Virus record (IMG/VR): IMGVR_UViG_3300033155_001735 | Span: 1 to 32,721 of that record | Strand: one strand, 5' to 3' | Length of the DNA stretch: 32,721 nt | From: a virus | In this document: in pieces, positions 25,935-32,199 of the stretch | Layout of the letters: each line of letters opens with the position of its first letter | How positions within the stretch are numbered: the stretch's first letter is position 1 | Translations under genes and position numbers: made by a program | Notes under the pieces: generated by a model | What the model was told of the DNA's origin: nothing | Seen by the model: only the letters and a program-made list of their open reading frames with translations | Database searches by the model: none

Positions 25935-26327
25935 TTAGTAAGCCCGCTCGAAATGCCGAGAGGCCAGGTTGCGGTACAGCAGGTCGTCGCTGGTGGAGTA
26001 ATACCGGCTCAGTCGCTCGCGCATCTGCAAGAGCAGGCGGTCCATTGGATCTTCGGGCTGTGGTCCAGCCCCTCCCGTATAATCATACGGGGCCAGGTGG
26101 GGTTGCAGCAGGCGCAGCGCCTCATCGTAATACCGTTGGTTTTCTTCGCGCTCGCGCTCGTACCAGCCGACCTGCTTTTCGAGGCGGCTAACATCTGATT
26201 GTAAGTCTCCGCACCGGCTCTGTGATCGGTCGTATTTCTCATTGGCTGCGCGAGCATCACGGCGAGCATCGTCGAAATTGTCCTGCAGCTCGATCAACTG
26301 CTCCTGTAGTTGTACCTTTGTTGGCAT
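25935..26327 (-). CDS. Coiled-coil small protein
   Basis: Starting at the ATG 26325-26327, the product is 130 residues (MPTKVQLQEQLIELQDNFDD). A longer frame reaching to 26426 would run through the 70-residue gene, so it is rejected. Residues 4-70 form a long charged coiled coil (ARRDARAANEKYDRSQSRCG, VSRLEKQVGWYEREREENQR). Residues 75-100 are a Pro/Gly hinge, and the C-terminus is helical (MDRLLLQMRERLSRYYSTSD). The SD is weak (GGGGTACT about 9 bases upstream). The gene is separated by 4 bases from the upstream gene and belongs to the leftward operon. No family is recognised. Confidence 0.62.
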   Translation of the reverse strand: MPTKVQLQEQLIELQDNFDDARRDARAANEKYDRSQSRCGDLQSDVSRLEKQVGWYEREREENQRYYDEALRLLQPHLAPYDYTGGAGPQPEDPMDRLLLQMRERLSRYYSTSDDLLYRNLASRHFERAY

Positions 26328-26331
26328 ATTA

Positions 26332-26544
26332 TTAGTACCCCGTGTCGGCTGATTTTGGCTTACCGTGGCATTTCTCACGCGGCCCCTCACAACCCCAGCA
26401 AGGATTACGCCCTTTGGTGATTTCATCCATCACAGTAGCGCCGTTGAGTAGGTAGGTTTGTGGAACATAACCCTGCATCTTAGCCATTCTTAGCTGGTGA
26501 TCGTCGATATCGGCAGCGTCTTGTTCGAAGTAGTGTGGTTGCAT
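26332..26544 (-). CDS. Small Cys-rich protein
   Basis: A 70-residue protein from the ATG at 26542-26544, chosen because a very strong SD (GGGAGGAG) sits 3-4 bases upstream. The frame extends further but then reads across the tRNA. C-W-G-C and later C-H form a likely zinc knuckle (residues about 53-65). The N-terminal part is helical and acidic (FEQDAADIDDHQLRMAKMQG). It is the first protein gene after the tRNA in the leftward cassette. Function is unknown. Confidence 0.65.
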   Translation of the reverse strand: MQPHYFEQDAADIDDHQLRMAKMQGYVPQTYLLNGATVMDEITKGRNPCWGCEGPREKCHGKPKSADTGY

Positions 26545-26559
26545 AACTCCTCCCAGAGT

Positions 26560-26633
26560 TGGTTGCTTCGAGTGGGCTCGAACCACTATCTTCCGATTAT
26601 CGATCGGGTGCTCTACCATTGAGCTACAAAGCA
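26560..26633 (-). tRNA. tRNA-Ile(GAT)-like gene with encoded CCA
   Basis: A 74-nt cloverleaf on the - strand: 7-bp acceptor (TGCTTTG/CGAAGCA with one T-G wobble), D stem GCTC/GAGC, anticodon stem CCGA/TCGG plus a C-A mismatch at 27-43, a short 4-nt variable loop, T stem AGTGG/CCACT with loop TTCGAGC, and discriminator A followed by an encoded CCA. The anticodon loop TCGATAA gives anticodon GAT, but position 33 is C rather than the near-universal T. Overall fold confidence is high. Isotype is less certain. Confidence 0.83.
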
Positions 26634-26662
26634 AAAAAAGCGCCCAGCCTCATAAGCTGGGC
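26633..26662 (-). terminator. Intrinsic terminator just before the tRNA
   Basis: GCCCAGC (26656-26662) pairs perfectly with GCTGGGC (26642-26648) around a 7-base loop. On the - strand the stem is followed by GC and seven Ts (26639 down to 26633). The last T is the first base of the tRNA. It is suited to stop leftward transcription from the regulator gene. Confidence 0.75.
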
Positions 26663-26723
26663 ACAAGTCTCATCAATCACATACTTCAACGTAGCACAAC
26701 AGGTGAATGTAACTGATGAATTC

Positions 26724-26864
26724 AAAAAAGCGCATTCAAAGGAGTACAACCGCATTCCTGTTTCCTAGTGAACCGGGCTTTGCACTCAGAAGCAGTAGCT
26801 TCTGGCTACTGTTGGAGGTTGGATACGAGTTATTGTTTTCATGCCCGCACTCCTTTGGATGCGC
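26724..26864 (-). ncRNA. Structured RNA element closed by a 16-bp inverted repeat
   Basis: The arms 26849-26864 and 26730-26745 are inverted repeats with one mismatch over 16 bases. On the - strand the second arm is followed by TTTTTT (26729-26724), so the whole unit resembles a long terminator or small RNA of about 140 nt. Inside are mutually exclusive hairpins: CAGTAGC/GCTACTG (26793-26811) and AGAAGC/GCTTCT (26788-26803). A short frame at 26842-26786 (18 codons, MKTITRIQPPTVARSYCF) has AAAGGAG 7 bases upstream, and this ribosome site lies in the closing stem, so pairing would hide it. The element starts two bases after the regulator's stop. Function is unknown. Attenuator, leader peptide or small RNA are all possible. 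Confidence 0.5.
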
Positions 26865-26866
26865 TC

Positions 26867-27082
26867 TTAATCAAGATCGAATAACCGTGTGAAGCTCAAT
26901 CGAAACCCCTTTGTTCTGTACATGATACGGACATATTCCGTTTTGAAATTCCTTTCTCCTTTCCTCATTTTTTGCAGCATGTCGGGGCTGACATCCAGGA
27001 GATCGGCAGCGGCAGCAGTGCTGCCAACATGGTTTACGAATCGGTCAATTTCACGGTTTGGTATATAAGCAGGTGTAGTCAT
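26867..27082 (-). CDS. Helix-turn-helix DNA-binding regulator
   Basis: A 71-residue protein from the ATG at 27080-27082. An upstream TTG (27103) would lie partly in a -10-like box and is rejected. Residues 10-45 (REIDRFVNHVGSTAAAADLL, DVSPDMLQKMRKGERNFKTE) fit a helix-turn-helix: helix, turn (DVSPDM), recognition helix with basic residues. The size matches Cro-like phage repressors. No SD precedes the ATG. TATTAT at 27100-27095 would place transcription start about 6 bases before the ATG, so the message is probably nearly leaderless, as for some phage repressors. It faces the recombination operon across 27104-27215 and probably controls it. Confidence 0.68.
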   Translation of the reverse strand: MTTPAYIPNREIDRFVNHVGSTAAAADLLDVSPDMLQKMRKGERNFKTEYVRIMYRTKGFRLSFTRLFDLD

Positions 27083-27103
27083 AGGAAAGGGATGATAATA
27101 CAA

Positions 27104-27215
27104 ACAGTATGAAATAGAAATAGATTCGCGCTACTTTTGGTAGTATTATCGATAGCTCACGCCATGGGCTACCCATGCGTGTAAAATCCAACATCCCTGA
27201 AACTGGAGTAATTGA
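27104..27215. promoter_or_regulatory. Divergent control region with palindromic operator candidate
   Basis: CATGGG CTA CCCATG (27163-27177) is a perfect 6-bp inverted repeat. With a one-base bulge it extends to CACG/CGTG. TAAAAT (27182-27187) is a good + strand -10 box with no good -35, so the palindrome covers the spacer of the rightward promoter. The - strand -10 TATTAT (27100-27095) lies just outside the region. An operator for the adjacent regulator is the natural reading. Confidence 0.5.
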
Positions 27216-27416
27216 ATGAGACAACAACACACGACCATCCCGTGGGGCCCGGTCATCCCCCATGAAACCTACGAGGGTTATGTCGCCTTCTGTGAGCGGC
27301 AGAGGGATCGCGTTAGGCGAATAAACCCCGATTTCGAGCGCAGGCACCAGGAGCGGCGGGAAAGCCCGGTACAATACAAACATCACTCAATGGGGGTAAA
27401 CAATGCTATCACCTGA
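27216..27416 (+). CDS. Small basic protein at the head of the early operon
   Basis: A 66-residue protein with GGAG 7 bases before the ATG. Sequence features: PWGPVIPHETYEGYVAFCER, then a strongly basic helix (QRDRVRRINPDFERRHQERR). Its last 14 bases overlap the start of the exonuclease gene. No family is recognised. Its position, first in the rightward early transcript, and its basic character are compatible with a small regulatory or nucleic-acid-binding protein, but this is inference. Confidence 0.6.
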   Translation: MRQQHTTIPWGPVIPHETYEGYVAFCERQRDRVRRINPDFERRHQERRESPVQYKHHSMGVNNAIT

Positions 27417-28305
27417 ACAGAGACAGGCCCGCAAGGCGGGAATCGGAGGCAGCGATGTGGCTGCAATTATGGGAATGTCACCATGGAAGACAAGGCACGA
27501 GGTCTATCTGGAGAAACGCGGCGAGATCGAGGAAGAAAATATCGATGATAAGGAAATTATTATTTTTGGTAACCTGCTCGAGGATGTCGTCGCCGGTGAA
27601 TATGCGCGCCGAAACAAGGTAAAGGTCGAGCGCCGAAACGATATGATCAAACACTCTAAGCACGAGTTTATGCTGGCAAACATCGACCGCAAGGTAGTTG
27701 GTGTGAAGAAAGGGCTCGAATGCAAGACTGGTGATAAGTACACCCGTGGCAACTGGGGCGAAGCGGGCACTGATCAGGTGCCTGACTACTACCATATCCA
27801 ATGCGGCCACTATATGAACGTACTGGATTACCCTGTCTGGGATCTGGCAGTGTTGATCGGCGGCAATGAGTACCGTGATTACACGCTAGAGCGTGACAAG
27901 GAGCTGTCCGAGTTGATGGAGGAATCCTGCATTACGTTCTGGGAACAGGTGACAAAGGGCGTCCCGCCTGAGATCGATTTCGCGCACCAGTCCACCACCG
28001 GCTTGATCAAACGCATGTACCCCGGCACCAATGGTGAGGAAATTATCTTGCCCGAGGATCTGGAGCGTTGGCATCAGGTCAAACTGGACTCTGATGAAGA
28101 AGTTAAGCGCTACACCGCTGTATCTACTGCCTGCAAGGCACGCATCCTTGCTGCAGTTGGCGAGAATGCGGTCGGGATCCTGCCAAACCTGGGCACGCAG
28201 TACAAGCGTAGCGAGGTTAAGAAGAAGGAATACGTCGTCTCAGCAACCAGTTATTTCCAGATGCGAAATAGCAAATACACCCCCCCAAAGGAGGGAAAAG
28301 CATGA
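27403..28305 (+). CDS. YqaJ-type viral exonuclease/recombinase
   Basis: A 300-residue protein, typical YqaJ-family size. These are lambda-exonuclease-like PD-(D/E)XK enzymes that resect double-strand ends 5' to 3'. Visible motifs: GIGGSDVAAIMGMSPW at residues 13-28, the helix FGNLLEDVVAGEYA, LANIDR with D95, then GLECKTGD with E106 and K108 as the metal-binding E-x-K, followed by QCGHYMNVLD. GGGGG precedes the ATG. The stop overlaps the RecT start (ATGA). Together with RecT it forms a two-component homologous recombination system. Confidence 0.93.
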   Translation: MLSPEQRQARKAGIGGSDVAAIMGMSPWKTRHEVYLEKRGEIEEENIDDKEIIIFGNLLEDVVAGEYARRNKVKVERRNDMIKHSKHEFMLANIDRKVVGVKKGLECKTGDKYTRGNWGEAGTDQVPDYYHIQCGHYMNVLDYPVWDLAVLIGGNEYRDYTLERDKELSELMEESCITFWEQVTKGVPPEIDFAHQSTTGLIKRMYPGTNGEEIILPEDLERWHQVKLDSDEEVKRYTAVSTACKARILAAVGENAVGILPNLGTQYKRSEVKKKEYVVSATSYFQMRNSKYTPPKEGKA

Positions 28306-29390
28306 ATCAGGTAGCTAAACAAATATCACCGGTCAATCAGTTTAGGAGCGTCCTCGAGGGAAGCATGAGGGCAGAAGTTGCCAAGCAGCTGCCCAAGGGC
28401 GTCGACCCTGATCGATTCATCCGTACTACCATCACTACTGTACAAATGAACCCCGAGTTGTTGAATGCCAATCGCTCCAGTTTGTTTGCATCTTGCATGC
28501 AGGCCGCTAAGGATGGGTTGCTGCCGGATGGTCGCGAGGCCACCATCCAGATCTATAACACGAAGATCCGCAAGCCTGATGGTGGTGAAGAATGGGTCAA
28601 GATGGCGCAGTACATGCCTATGGTTCGCGGCCTGATCAAGAAAATGTACGAAGCTGGCTGCACAAAGGTCGACGGTGTGGCTGTATATGAAAAGGATGAT
28701 TTTGTTTATGAGCTGGGTGACGATCCAAAGATTGAACATCGCCCTTACTTGGGCACCGAAGATCCAGGGCCGGTTATTGCATCCTACGCCATTGTGAAAC
28801 TTGAAAATGGTGAAATCAAACGGGAGGTCATGCCGCGCCGCGATATCGATAAGGTTCGTGAGGCGAGTAAATCCAGTAGCGGACCGGGTTGGTCGATTTG
28901 GTACGATCAGTTTGCTATCAAAGCCGTGCTGAAACGGATCTACAAGCAGGTACCAGGGCGCAGCGACGAGTTCGAGGCAGTCGCCGAAGCGGATAATCAG
29001 GCTCTGGGTATCACTTTTGATAATCATCATGCCGAGGACATGCCGGTGCCGGCGCTTGAAAATGAGAAGGAATCGGTTAATACAGGAGCCGCTAAGCGAC
29101 TTGTTTCTAAAATCAAGGATAAGGTCGAGCCAGATGGTTTGGCGCCTGAGAATGCCGCACAAGAGGCCGAGGAGGCTATTGTGGAAGGAGAGTCGATGTC
29201 TATTCGGGGTACTGAAGGTCACAACCCAGAAGCAGAGGAAAAGCCGAAACTCGAAGACATCCCCGGCTTGACAAAGGGTATGAAAACCAATGTGAAGGAT
29301 GGCAAGAAAGACCCGAAGGACCAGAGCACCGCGGAGTACATAGCCGACATGGATAAGCCCAGTGACGTGGAGGGTGGTAGCGATGATTAA
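28302..29390 (+). CDS. recT: RecT-family single-strand annealing protein
   Basis: A 362-residue protein. RecT coats and anneals complementary single strands made by the exonuclease. The core (residues 5-245) has the RecT pattern: FIRTTITTVQMNPELLNANR, SLFASCMQAAKDGLLPDGRE, QYMPMVRGLIKKMYEAG, and WYDQFAIKAVLKRIYKQV. The C-terminal 120 residues are acidic and low-complexity. AAAGGAGGG lies 7 bases before the ATG, one of the strongest ribosome sites in the window, and the ATG overlaps the exonuclease stop. High expression and coupling to the exonuclease are likely. Confidence 0.95.
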   Translation: MNQVAKQISPVNQFRSVLEGSMRAEVAKQLPKGVDPDRFIRTTITTVQMNPELLNANRSSLFASCMQAAKDGLLPDGREATIQIYNTKIRKPDGGEEWVKMAQYMPMVRGLIKKMYEAGCTKVDGVAVYEKDDFVYELGDDPKIEHRPYLGTEDPGPVIASYAIVKLENGEIKREVMPRRDIDKVREASKSSSGPGWSIWYDQFAIKAVLKRIYKQVPGRSDEFEAVAEADNQALGITFDNHHAEDMPVPALENEKESVNTGAAKRLVSKIKDKVEPDGLAPENAAQEAEEAIVEGESMSIRGTEGHNPEAEEKPKLEDIPGLTKGMKTNVKDGKKDPKDQSTAEYIADMDKPSDVEGGSDD

Positions 29391-29838
29391 AGTCGAATTA
29401 ACATCGTGGGAAATGGTACAGGCTGCGATAGCTGGTGTTATGCGGAATATTGAAAGCCATAAGTTAGGCCGAGAAGCGGGAGGGCCGCAAGATCGTATGT
29501 GGCAGCGCCATGTAGAGGGAGCACTGGGTGAGGCTGCAGTTGCAAAGCATGTAAATGTTTATTGGACAGGGAAGGGCGAGCTCTATGATTTTGATGTTGG
29601 TAACTTTGATGTCAGGACTGCTGATGCGCACCACAAGCGACTAATACTGCATCCGGAGGACGATGATGCTCGTAATTTTTGGTTCGTCACTGGGATCATG
29701 GGAAGCTACCAGATACACGGCTGGATCCTCGGTAAAAAGGGAAAGCTCGGGAAGTACTGGCAAGACCCTGGTACCGGTAGGCCGGCTTTTTTCGTACCTA
29801 AAGAGGCGTTACAAGATCTGTCTGAGTTTGGAAGTTGA
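29383..29838 (+). CDS. Hypothetical early protein, nuclease-fold-like
   Basis: A 151-residue protein from the ATG at 29383, chosen because GGAGGG is about 9 bases upstream. A GTG 21 bases earlier is less favoured. Its start overlaps the RecT stop by 8 bases. The pattern HVEGALGEAAVAKHV, YDFDVGNFDVRTAD, then FVTGIMGSYQIHGWIL and a C-terminal FVPKEAL resembles restriction-endonuclease-fold (PD-(D/E)XK) proteins: E in the first helix, D and then D-x-R in the second strand. The usual catalytic Lys is Arg here, so activity is doubtful. Position after exonuclease and RecT supports a DNA-processing role. Confidence 0.6.
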   Translation: MIKVELTSWEMVQAAIAGVMRNIESHKLGREAGGPQDRMWQRHVEGALGEAAVAKHVNVYWTGKGELYDFDVGNFDVRTADAHHKRLILHPEDDDARNFWFVTGIMGSYQIHGWILGKKGKLGKYWQDPGTGRPAFFVPKEALQDLSEFGS

Positions 29839-29864
29839 TCTCACTACGTGATTGGAGTTAGAAT
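29835..29864 (+). promoter_or_regulatory. Sigma-70-like promoter for a small RNA
   Basis: TTGATC (29835-29840) and TAGAAT (29859-29864) are separated by 18 bases. The expected start, seven bases on, is G29871, exactly where the stem-rich unit begins. Confidence 0.5.
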
Positions 29865-29870
29865 ATATAT

Positions 29871-29937
29871 GCACGCGGCTTACTCGGTTTCGAACCCGAG
29901 GACAGCCGACAGCCCCGGTCGCCGCGTTGCTTTTTTT
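29871..29937 (+). ncRNA. Candidate 67-nt structured small RNA with terminator
   Basis: The outer stem 29871-29879 pairs with 29921-29930 (9 bp with one bulged T) and is directly followed by seven Ts (29931-29937). Inside are a 5-bp hairpin (29883-29887 with 29896-29900) and a second short hairpin (29906-29908 with 29916-29918), giving a three-way junction. A promoter ends just before it. It may simply be the operon terminator, but the own promoter suggests a free small RNA. It is not a tRNA: the arm spacing is wrong. Confidence 0.5.
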
Positions 29938-29956
29938 GGGCTAATTTGAGGGCTAT

Positions 29957-30232
29957 ATGGACACACCTTATTACCGCCAGGCACAATTCTCTACCTACGA
30001 CGAATTCCTGACCTGGTGGGATTCAATCAACCCACTCGATGAATACTCATTCGCGATCCGCAAGGAATTTTACTGGCTAAAGGAATCGGTCGAGGAAGAA
30101 ATCGAACGCCTACAATTCAATCAGGATCTATACCGCGCTTATATCCAGCACGGGAAGCGATTCCCTGTCGAAGTACATGATGCGAGGATGGTGGAATTTC
30201 ACCGGCTCCGTAGATTGAAGGGGTCGCTGTAG
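29957..30232 (+). CDS. Small early protein, aromatic and acidic
   Basis: A 91-residue protein with GAGGG 6 bases before the ATG. Sequence includes FSTYDEFLTWWDSINPLDEY, a helix LKESVEEEIERLQFNQDLYR and a basic end RMVEFHRLRRLKGSL. The TAG overlaps the GTG start of the next gene (TAGTG), so it is coupled to the replication protein. No known family is recognised. It could be an accessory to replication, judged only from gene order. Confidence 0.65.
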   Translation: MDTPYYRQAQFSTYDEFLTWWDSINPLDEYSFAIRKEFYWLKESVEEEIERLQFNQDLYRAYIQHGKRFPVEVHDARMVEFHRLRRLKGSL

Positions 30233-30912
30233 TGCATTATTTTAAATTCGACATTGAAAAATGGGTGCAGTCTACCCGCCATTTACTACCAGAAGAAGAA
30301 GGTGTCTACCTACGCATTGCCCTCCATTATTACGACACCGAGCATCCGTTACCACTCGATAACCGAATGATGCTCAAAAGACTCCAATTACTGTCATATC
30401 AGGCCGTTGTGGATGATATTTTAGCCGAATTCTTTGTAAAAACAGAGAAAGGATGGTTTCACAAAAAAATTGAAGTGAATTTGAAAACTTATCGTAAAAA
30501 CAGAAAAATCAACAAAGATAACGGGGCAAGAGGCGGGAGACCAAGGCTGTATAAGGCTCTTATGGAAACCGAAAATAAACCGGATGGGTTATTAAATAAA
30601 ACCGAACAGAAACCGGACGCTAAGGCAATTAGTAACTATGAATTAGGAACTAAGAACGATAAGAGTACGCGCGCGGGCAAAAATGGAAAATTCAAAATAC
30701 CCAAGCCAGATGAAGTTCAAGCGTATCTCGATGAACTCGGGGAAACTCGTTTCACTGGTCAACAGTTCCATGATTCAAATCAAGCCAAGGGGTGGGTAGT
30801 CGGTAGGAACAGAACACCGATGAAGGACTGGAAGGCCGCGGTACGCACGTGGCGGAAATTTCGCAATGACGAAGACAAACCACAATCGCCTTACGCCGAG
30901 GGTGCAATATGA
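30232..30912 (+). CDS. DUF1376-type phage replication protein
   Basis: A 226-residue protein with a GTG start and AAGGGG about 8 bases upstream. Residues 1-85 (HYFKFDIEKWVQSTRHLLPE, EEGVYLRIALHYYDTEHPLP, KGWFHKKIEVNLK) match the DUF1376/YdaU winged-helix pattern of phage replication initiators. Residues 85-150 are a charged linker with GARGGRPRL. The C-terminal 60 residues (PKPDEVQAYLDELGETRFTG, PMKDWKAAVRTWRKF) resemble the tail of phage replication proteins and helicase-loader partners. It ends in an ATGA overlap with the next gene. Proteins of this class bind the phage origin or organise the replisome. No origin repeats were identified here. Confidence 0.85.
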   Translation: MHYFKFDIEKWVQSTRHLLPEEEGVYLRIALHYYDTEHPLPLDNRMMLKRLQLLSYQAVVDDILAEFFVKTEKGWFHKKIEVNLKTYRKNRKINKDNGARGGRPRLYKALMETENKPDGLLNKTEQKPDAKAISNYELGTKNDKSTRAGKNGKFKIPKPDEVQAYLDELGETRFTGQQFHDSNQAKGWVVGRNRTPMKDWKAAVRTWRKFRNDEDKPQSPYAEGAI

Positions 30913-31112
30913 ATGCCTTCATCCGATTGAAGAATACCTTCATCCGGTTTAAATACCTGCTACTAACCTATCGGGACTACAACGCAATATTAAATCGCTG
31001 TGCCACGGTTGAGCAGTATCTCTATGACTGCTCGAGGGGTAAGCGGTCACTACCAACAACAACGGATTGTCACAAACTTATGCGCCACCTGGGCACAGGA
31101 GAGAAAATATGA
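30909..31112 (+). CDS. Small basic hypothetical protein
   Basis: A 67-residue protein overlapping the stop of the replication gene (ATGA). Sequence AFIRLKNTFIRFKYLLLTYR is basic and hydrophobic, but not long enough for a membrane span. The later part has two cysteines (LNRCATVEQYLYDCSRGKR). Its stop overlaps the endolysin start (ATGA). It does not look like a holin. No family is recognised. Confidence 0.6.
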   Translation: MNAFIRLKNTFIRFKYLLLTYRDYNAILNRCATVEQYLYDCSRGKRSLPTTTDCHKLMRHLGTGEKI

Positions 31113-31420
31113 AGCGAAGTGAAAAACAGAGGTTATTTTTAAAGACGTTTATGGAGTTAATGTTGTGGGCGCACGATCAAGGGTATGAATTTACCTTTGG
31201 TGATGCGAATGCAAAAACCGGCCATATCGCCGGTAGCTTTCATTACAAGCGATTAGCTATCGATGTTAATTTGTTCATCAATGGCGAGTATCAAACCACC
31301 ACAGAGGCCCACAAACCTATCGGTGAGGAGTGGGAAAAAAGGGGCGGCACATGGGGTGGACGTTTCAGGAAAAAAGATGGTAACCATTATTCATGGGGTG
31401 AGCGCAGAAGTAAATTATGA
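31109..31420 (+). CDS. M15-type peptidoglycan peptidase (endolysin)
   Basis: A 103-residue protein from the ATG at 31109, where AGGAGA sits 6-7 bases upstream and the ATG overlaps the upstream stop. M15 (VanY/L-alanyl-D-glutamate or D-Ala-D-Ala type) peptidases cut peptidoglycan peptides. The expected zinc pattern is present: H45 (GSFHYKRLAID), D52, and H93 (DGNHYSWG), with the W-G-G-x-F turn (TWGGRF) between. There is no signal peptide, so it is presumably released by a holin that is not visible nearby. A GNAT or other fold is unlikely. It lies within the early replication operon, which is unusual for an endolysin. Confidence 0.85.
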   Translation: MKRSEKQRLFLKTFMELMLWAHDQGYEFTFGDANAKTGHIAGSFHYKRLAIDVNLFINGEYQTTTEAHKPIGEEWEKRGGTWGGRFRKKDGNHYSWGERRSKL

Positions 31421-31473
31421 ACTAATCACTGTATAGAAAATTAAACAACTGTCACCCTAGTATCTCTCGCGGA

Positions 31474-31617
31474 GTGGTTTGGTGTCTTCATTGTGGGAAG
31501 TCTCACAAGGTAAATTCGGGACAATCAATGAAAACCGGTTGGCCTAAATGTTGTGGTTACACAATGACAATTGACAGTCCAGAAGAAAGACGGGGTTTGT
31601 CAGTACATAATGAATAA
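31474..31617 (+). CDS. 47-residue zinc-ribbon protein
   Basis: A short frame, too small for ordinary ORF calling, reads V-V-W-C-L-H-C-G-K then GWPKCCGYTMTIDSPEERR. The C-x-x-C and C-C pairs (residues 4, 7, 28, 29) look like a zinc ribbon, and the dense Trp/Tyr/Gly context is typical of a compact fold. A GTG at 31474 is the first clear start. A CTG at 31429, still in frame after a stop, could add 15 residues. There is no strong SD. Its stop overlaps the next ATG (31610-31612), supporting a real gene in a coupled chain. Confidence 0.55.
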   Translation: MVWCLHCGKSHKVNSGQSMKTGWPKCCGYTMTIDSPEERRGLSVHNE

Positions 31618-31774
31618 TCCAAACGTACAAGGCGCATCACAGAAATTAATCGAGGATTTGACATCGCGGGTTGCTGAACTGGAGGCAAACGTAGGGTTTT
31701 TTAAATGTTGCTTATTATCTGGTGAAATGCCGAAAGATGGTGCTGAACCCTACCCACCGGAGAAAACAGAATGA
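31610..31774 (+). CDS. Small coiled-coil protein
   Basis: A 54-residue protein from the ATG at 31610, which overlaps the zinc-ribbon stop by 8 bases. A longer TTG-started frame upstream runs across that gene and is less likely. Residues 12-29 form a heptad helix (LIEDLTSRVAELEANVGF), closely similar in pattern to residues in the next gene. Two cysteines (FKCCLLSG) follow, then a Pro/Glu-rich end. The stop overlaps the next start (ATGA). Function unknown. Confidence 0.55.
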   Translation: MNNPNVQGASQKLIEDLTSRVAELEANVGFFKCCLLSGEMPKDGAEPYPPEKTE

Positions 31775-32199
31775 GTGAGCAAGAATCAAATACTATTGAG
31801 TCGCTAAAATATCAAGTTATCCAGTGGAGAACTTTGGTCACTAAATATCTTCCAGAAACCAGGTGTGATCGAGATGATGTGGAAGCAATTTCATCCGTTA
31901 TCGAAGAGTTGACAGCGAGGGTCAAGGAACTGGAAACGGATATTGGTAAAATGAATGGATGTCGTTCATGCAAAGTCTGTGGACAGGATTATGCAATCGC
32001 TGAAATTGCGGAGAGAATGGGGTTTCGCCCTGACGTTGGTGCGTTAGAAATAAGGAAACTTCAGGCAGTAGTGGATAGGCTGGCTGATGACTGGATAACC
32101 AATTCTGATGAAAACAAAGCAAGTAAATTTGATCTGCGTTGTGAAATTCACGCCCGCATCGAATACGCCGCCAAACACGCAACGGAGCAATCAGAATGA
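31771..32199 (+). CDS. Coiled-coil protein with Cys pair
   Basis: A 142-residue protein starting within the upstream stop (ATGA). Residues 42-60 (SVIEELTARVKELETDIGKM) match the heptad helix of the previous gene. Then C-R-S-C-K-V-C-G gives a small zinc-type site (residues 64-70), and IRKLQAVVDRLADDW shares a 23-base near-identical DNA segment with the following gene. The C-terminal part is helical and acidic-basic mixed. Probably an early accessory protein. No family recognised. Confidence 0.65.
   Translation: MSEQESNTIESLKYQVIQWRTLVTKYLPETRCDRDDVEAISSVIEELTARVKELETDIGKMNGCRSCKVCGQDYAIAEIAERMGFRPDVGALEIRKLQAVVDRLADDWITNSDENKASKFDLRCEIHARIEYAAKHATEQSE

Noticed and set aside
26545-26634. N-terminal extension of the small Cys-rich gene and a + strand frame over the same region
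   Set aside because: Both read through the tRNA gene. The translation CSSMVEHPIDNRK is the usual artefact of a tRNA.
29871-29937. tRNA or tRNA fragment (attachment site)
   Set aside because: The T-arm-like hairpin and outer stem have wrong spacing, with no D or anticodon arm and no CCA.
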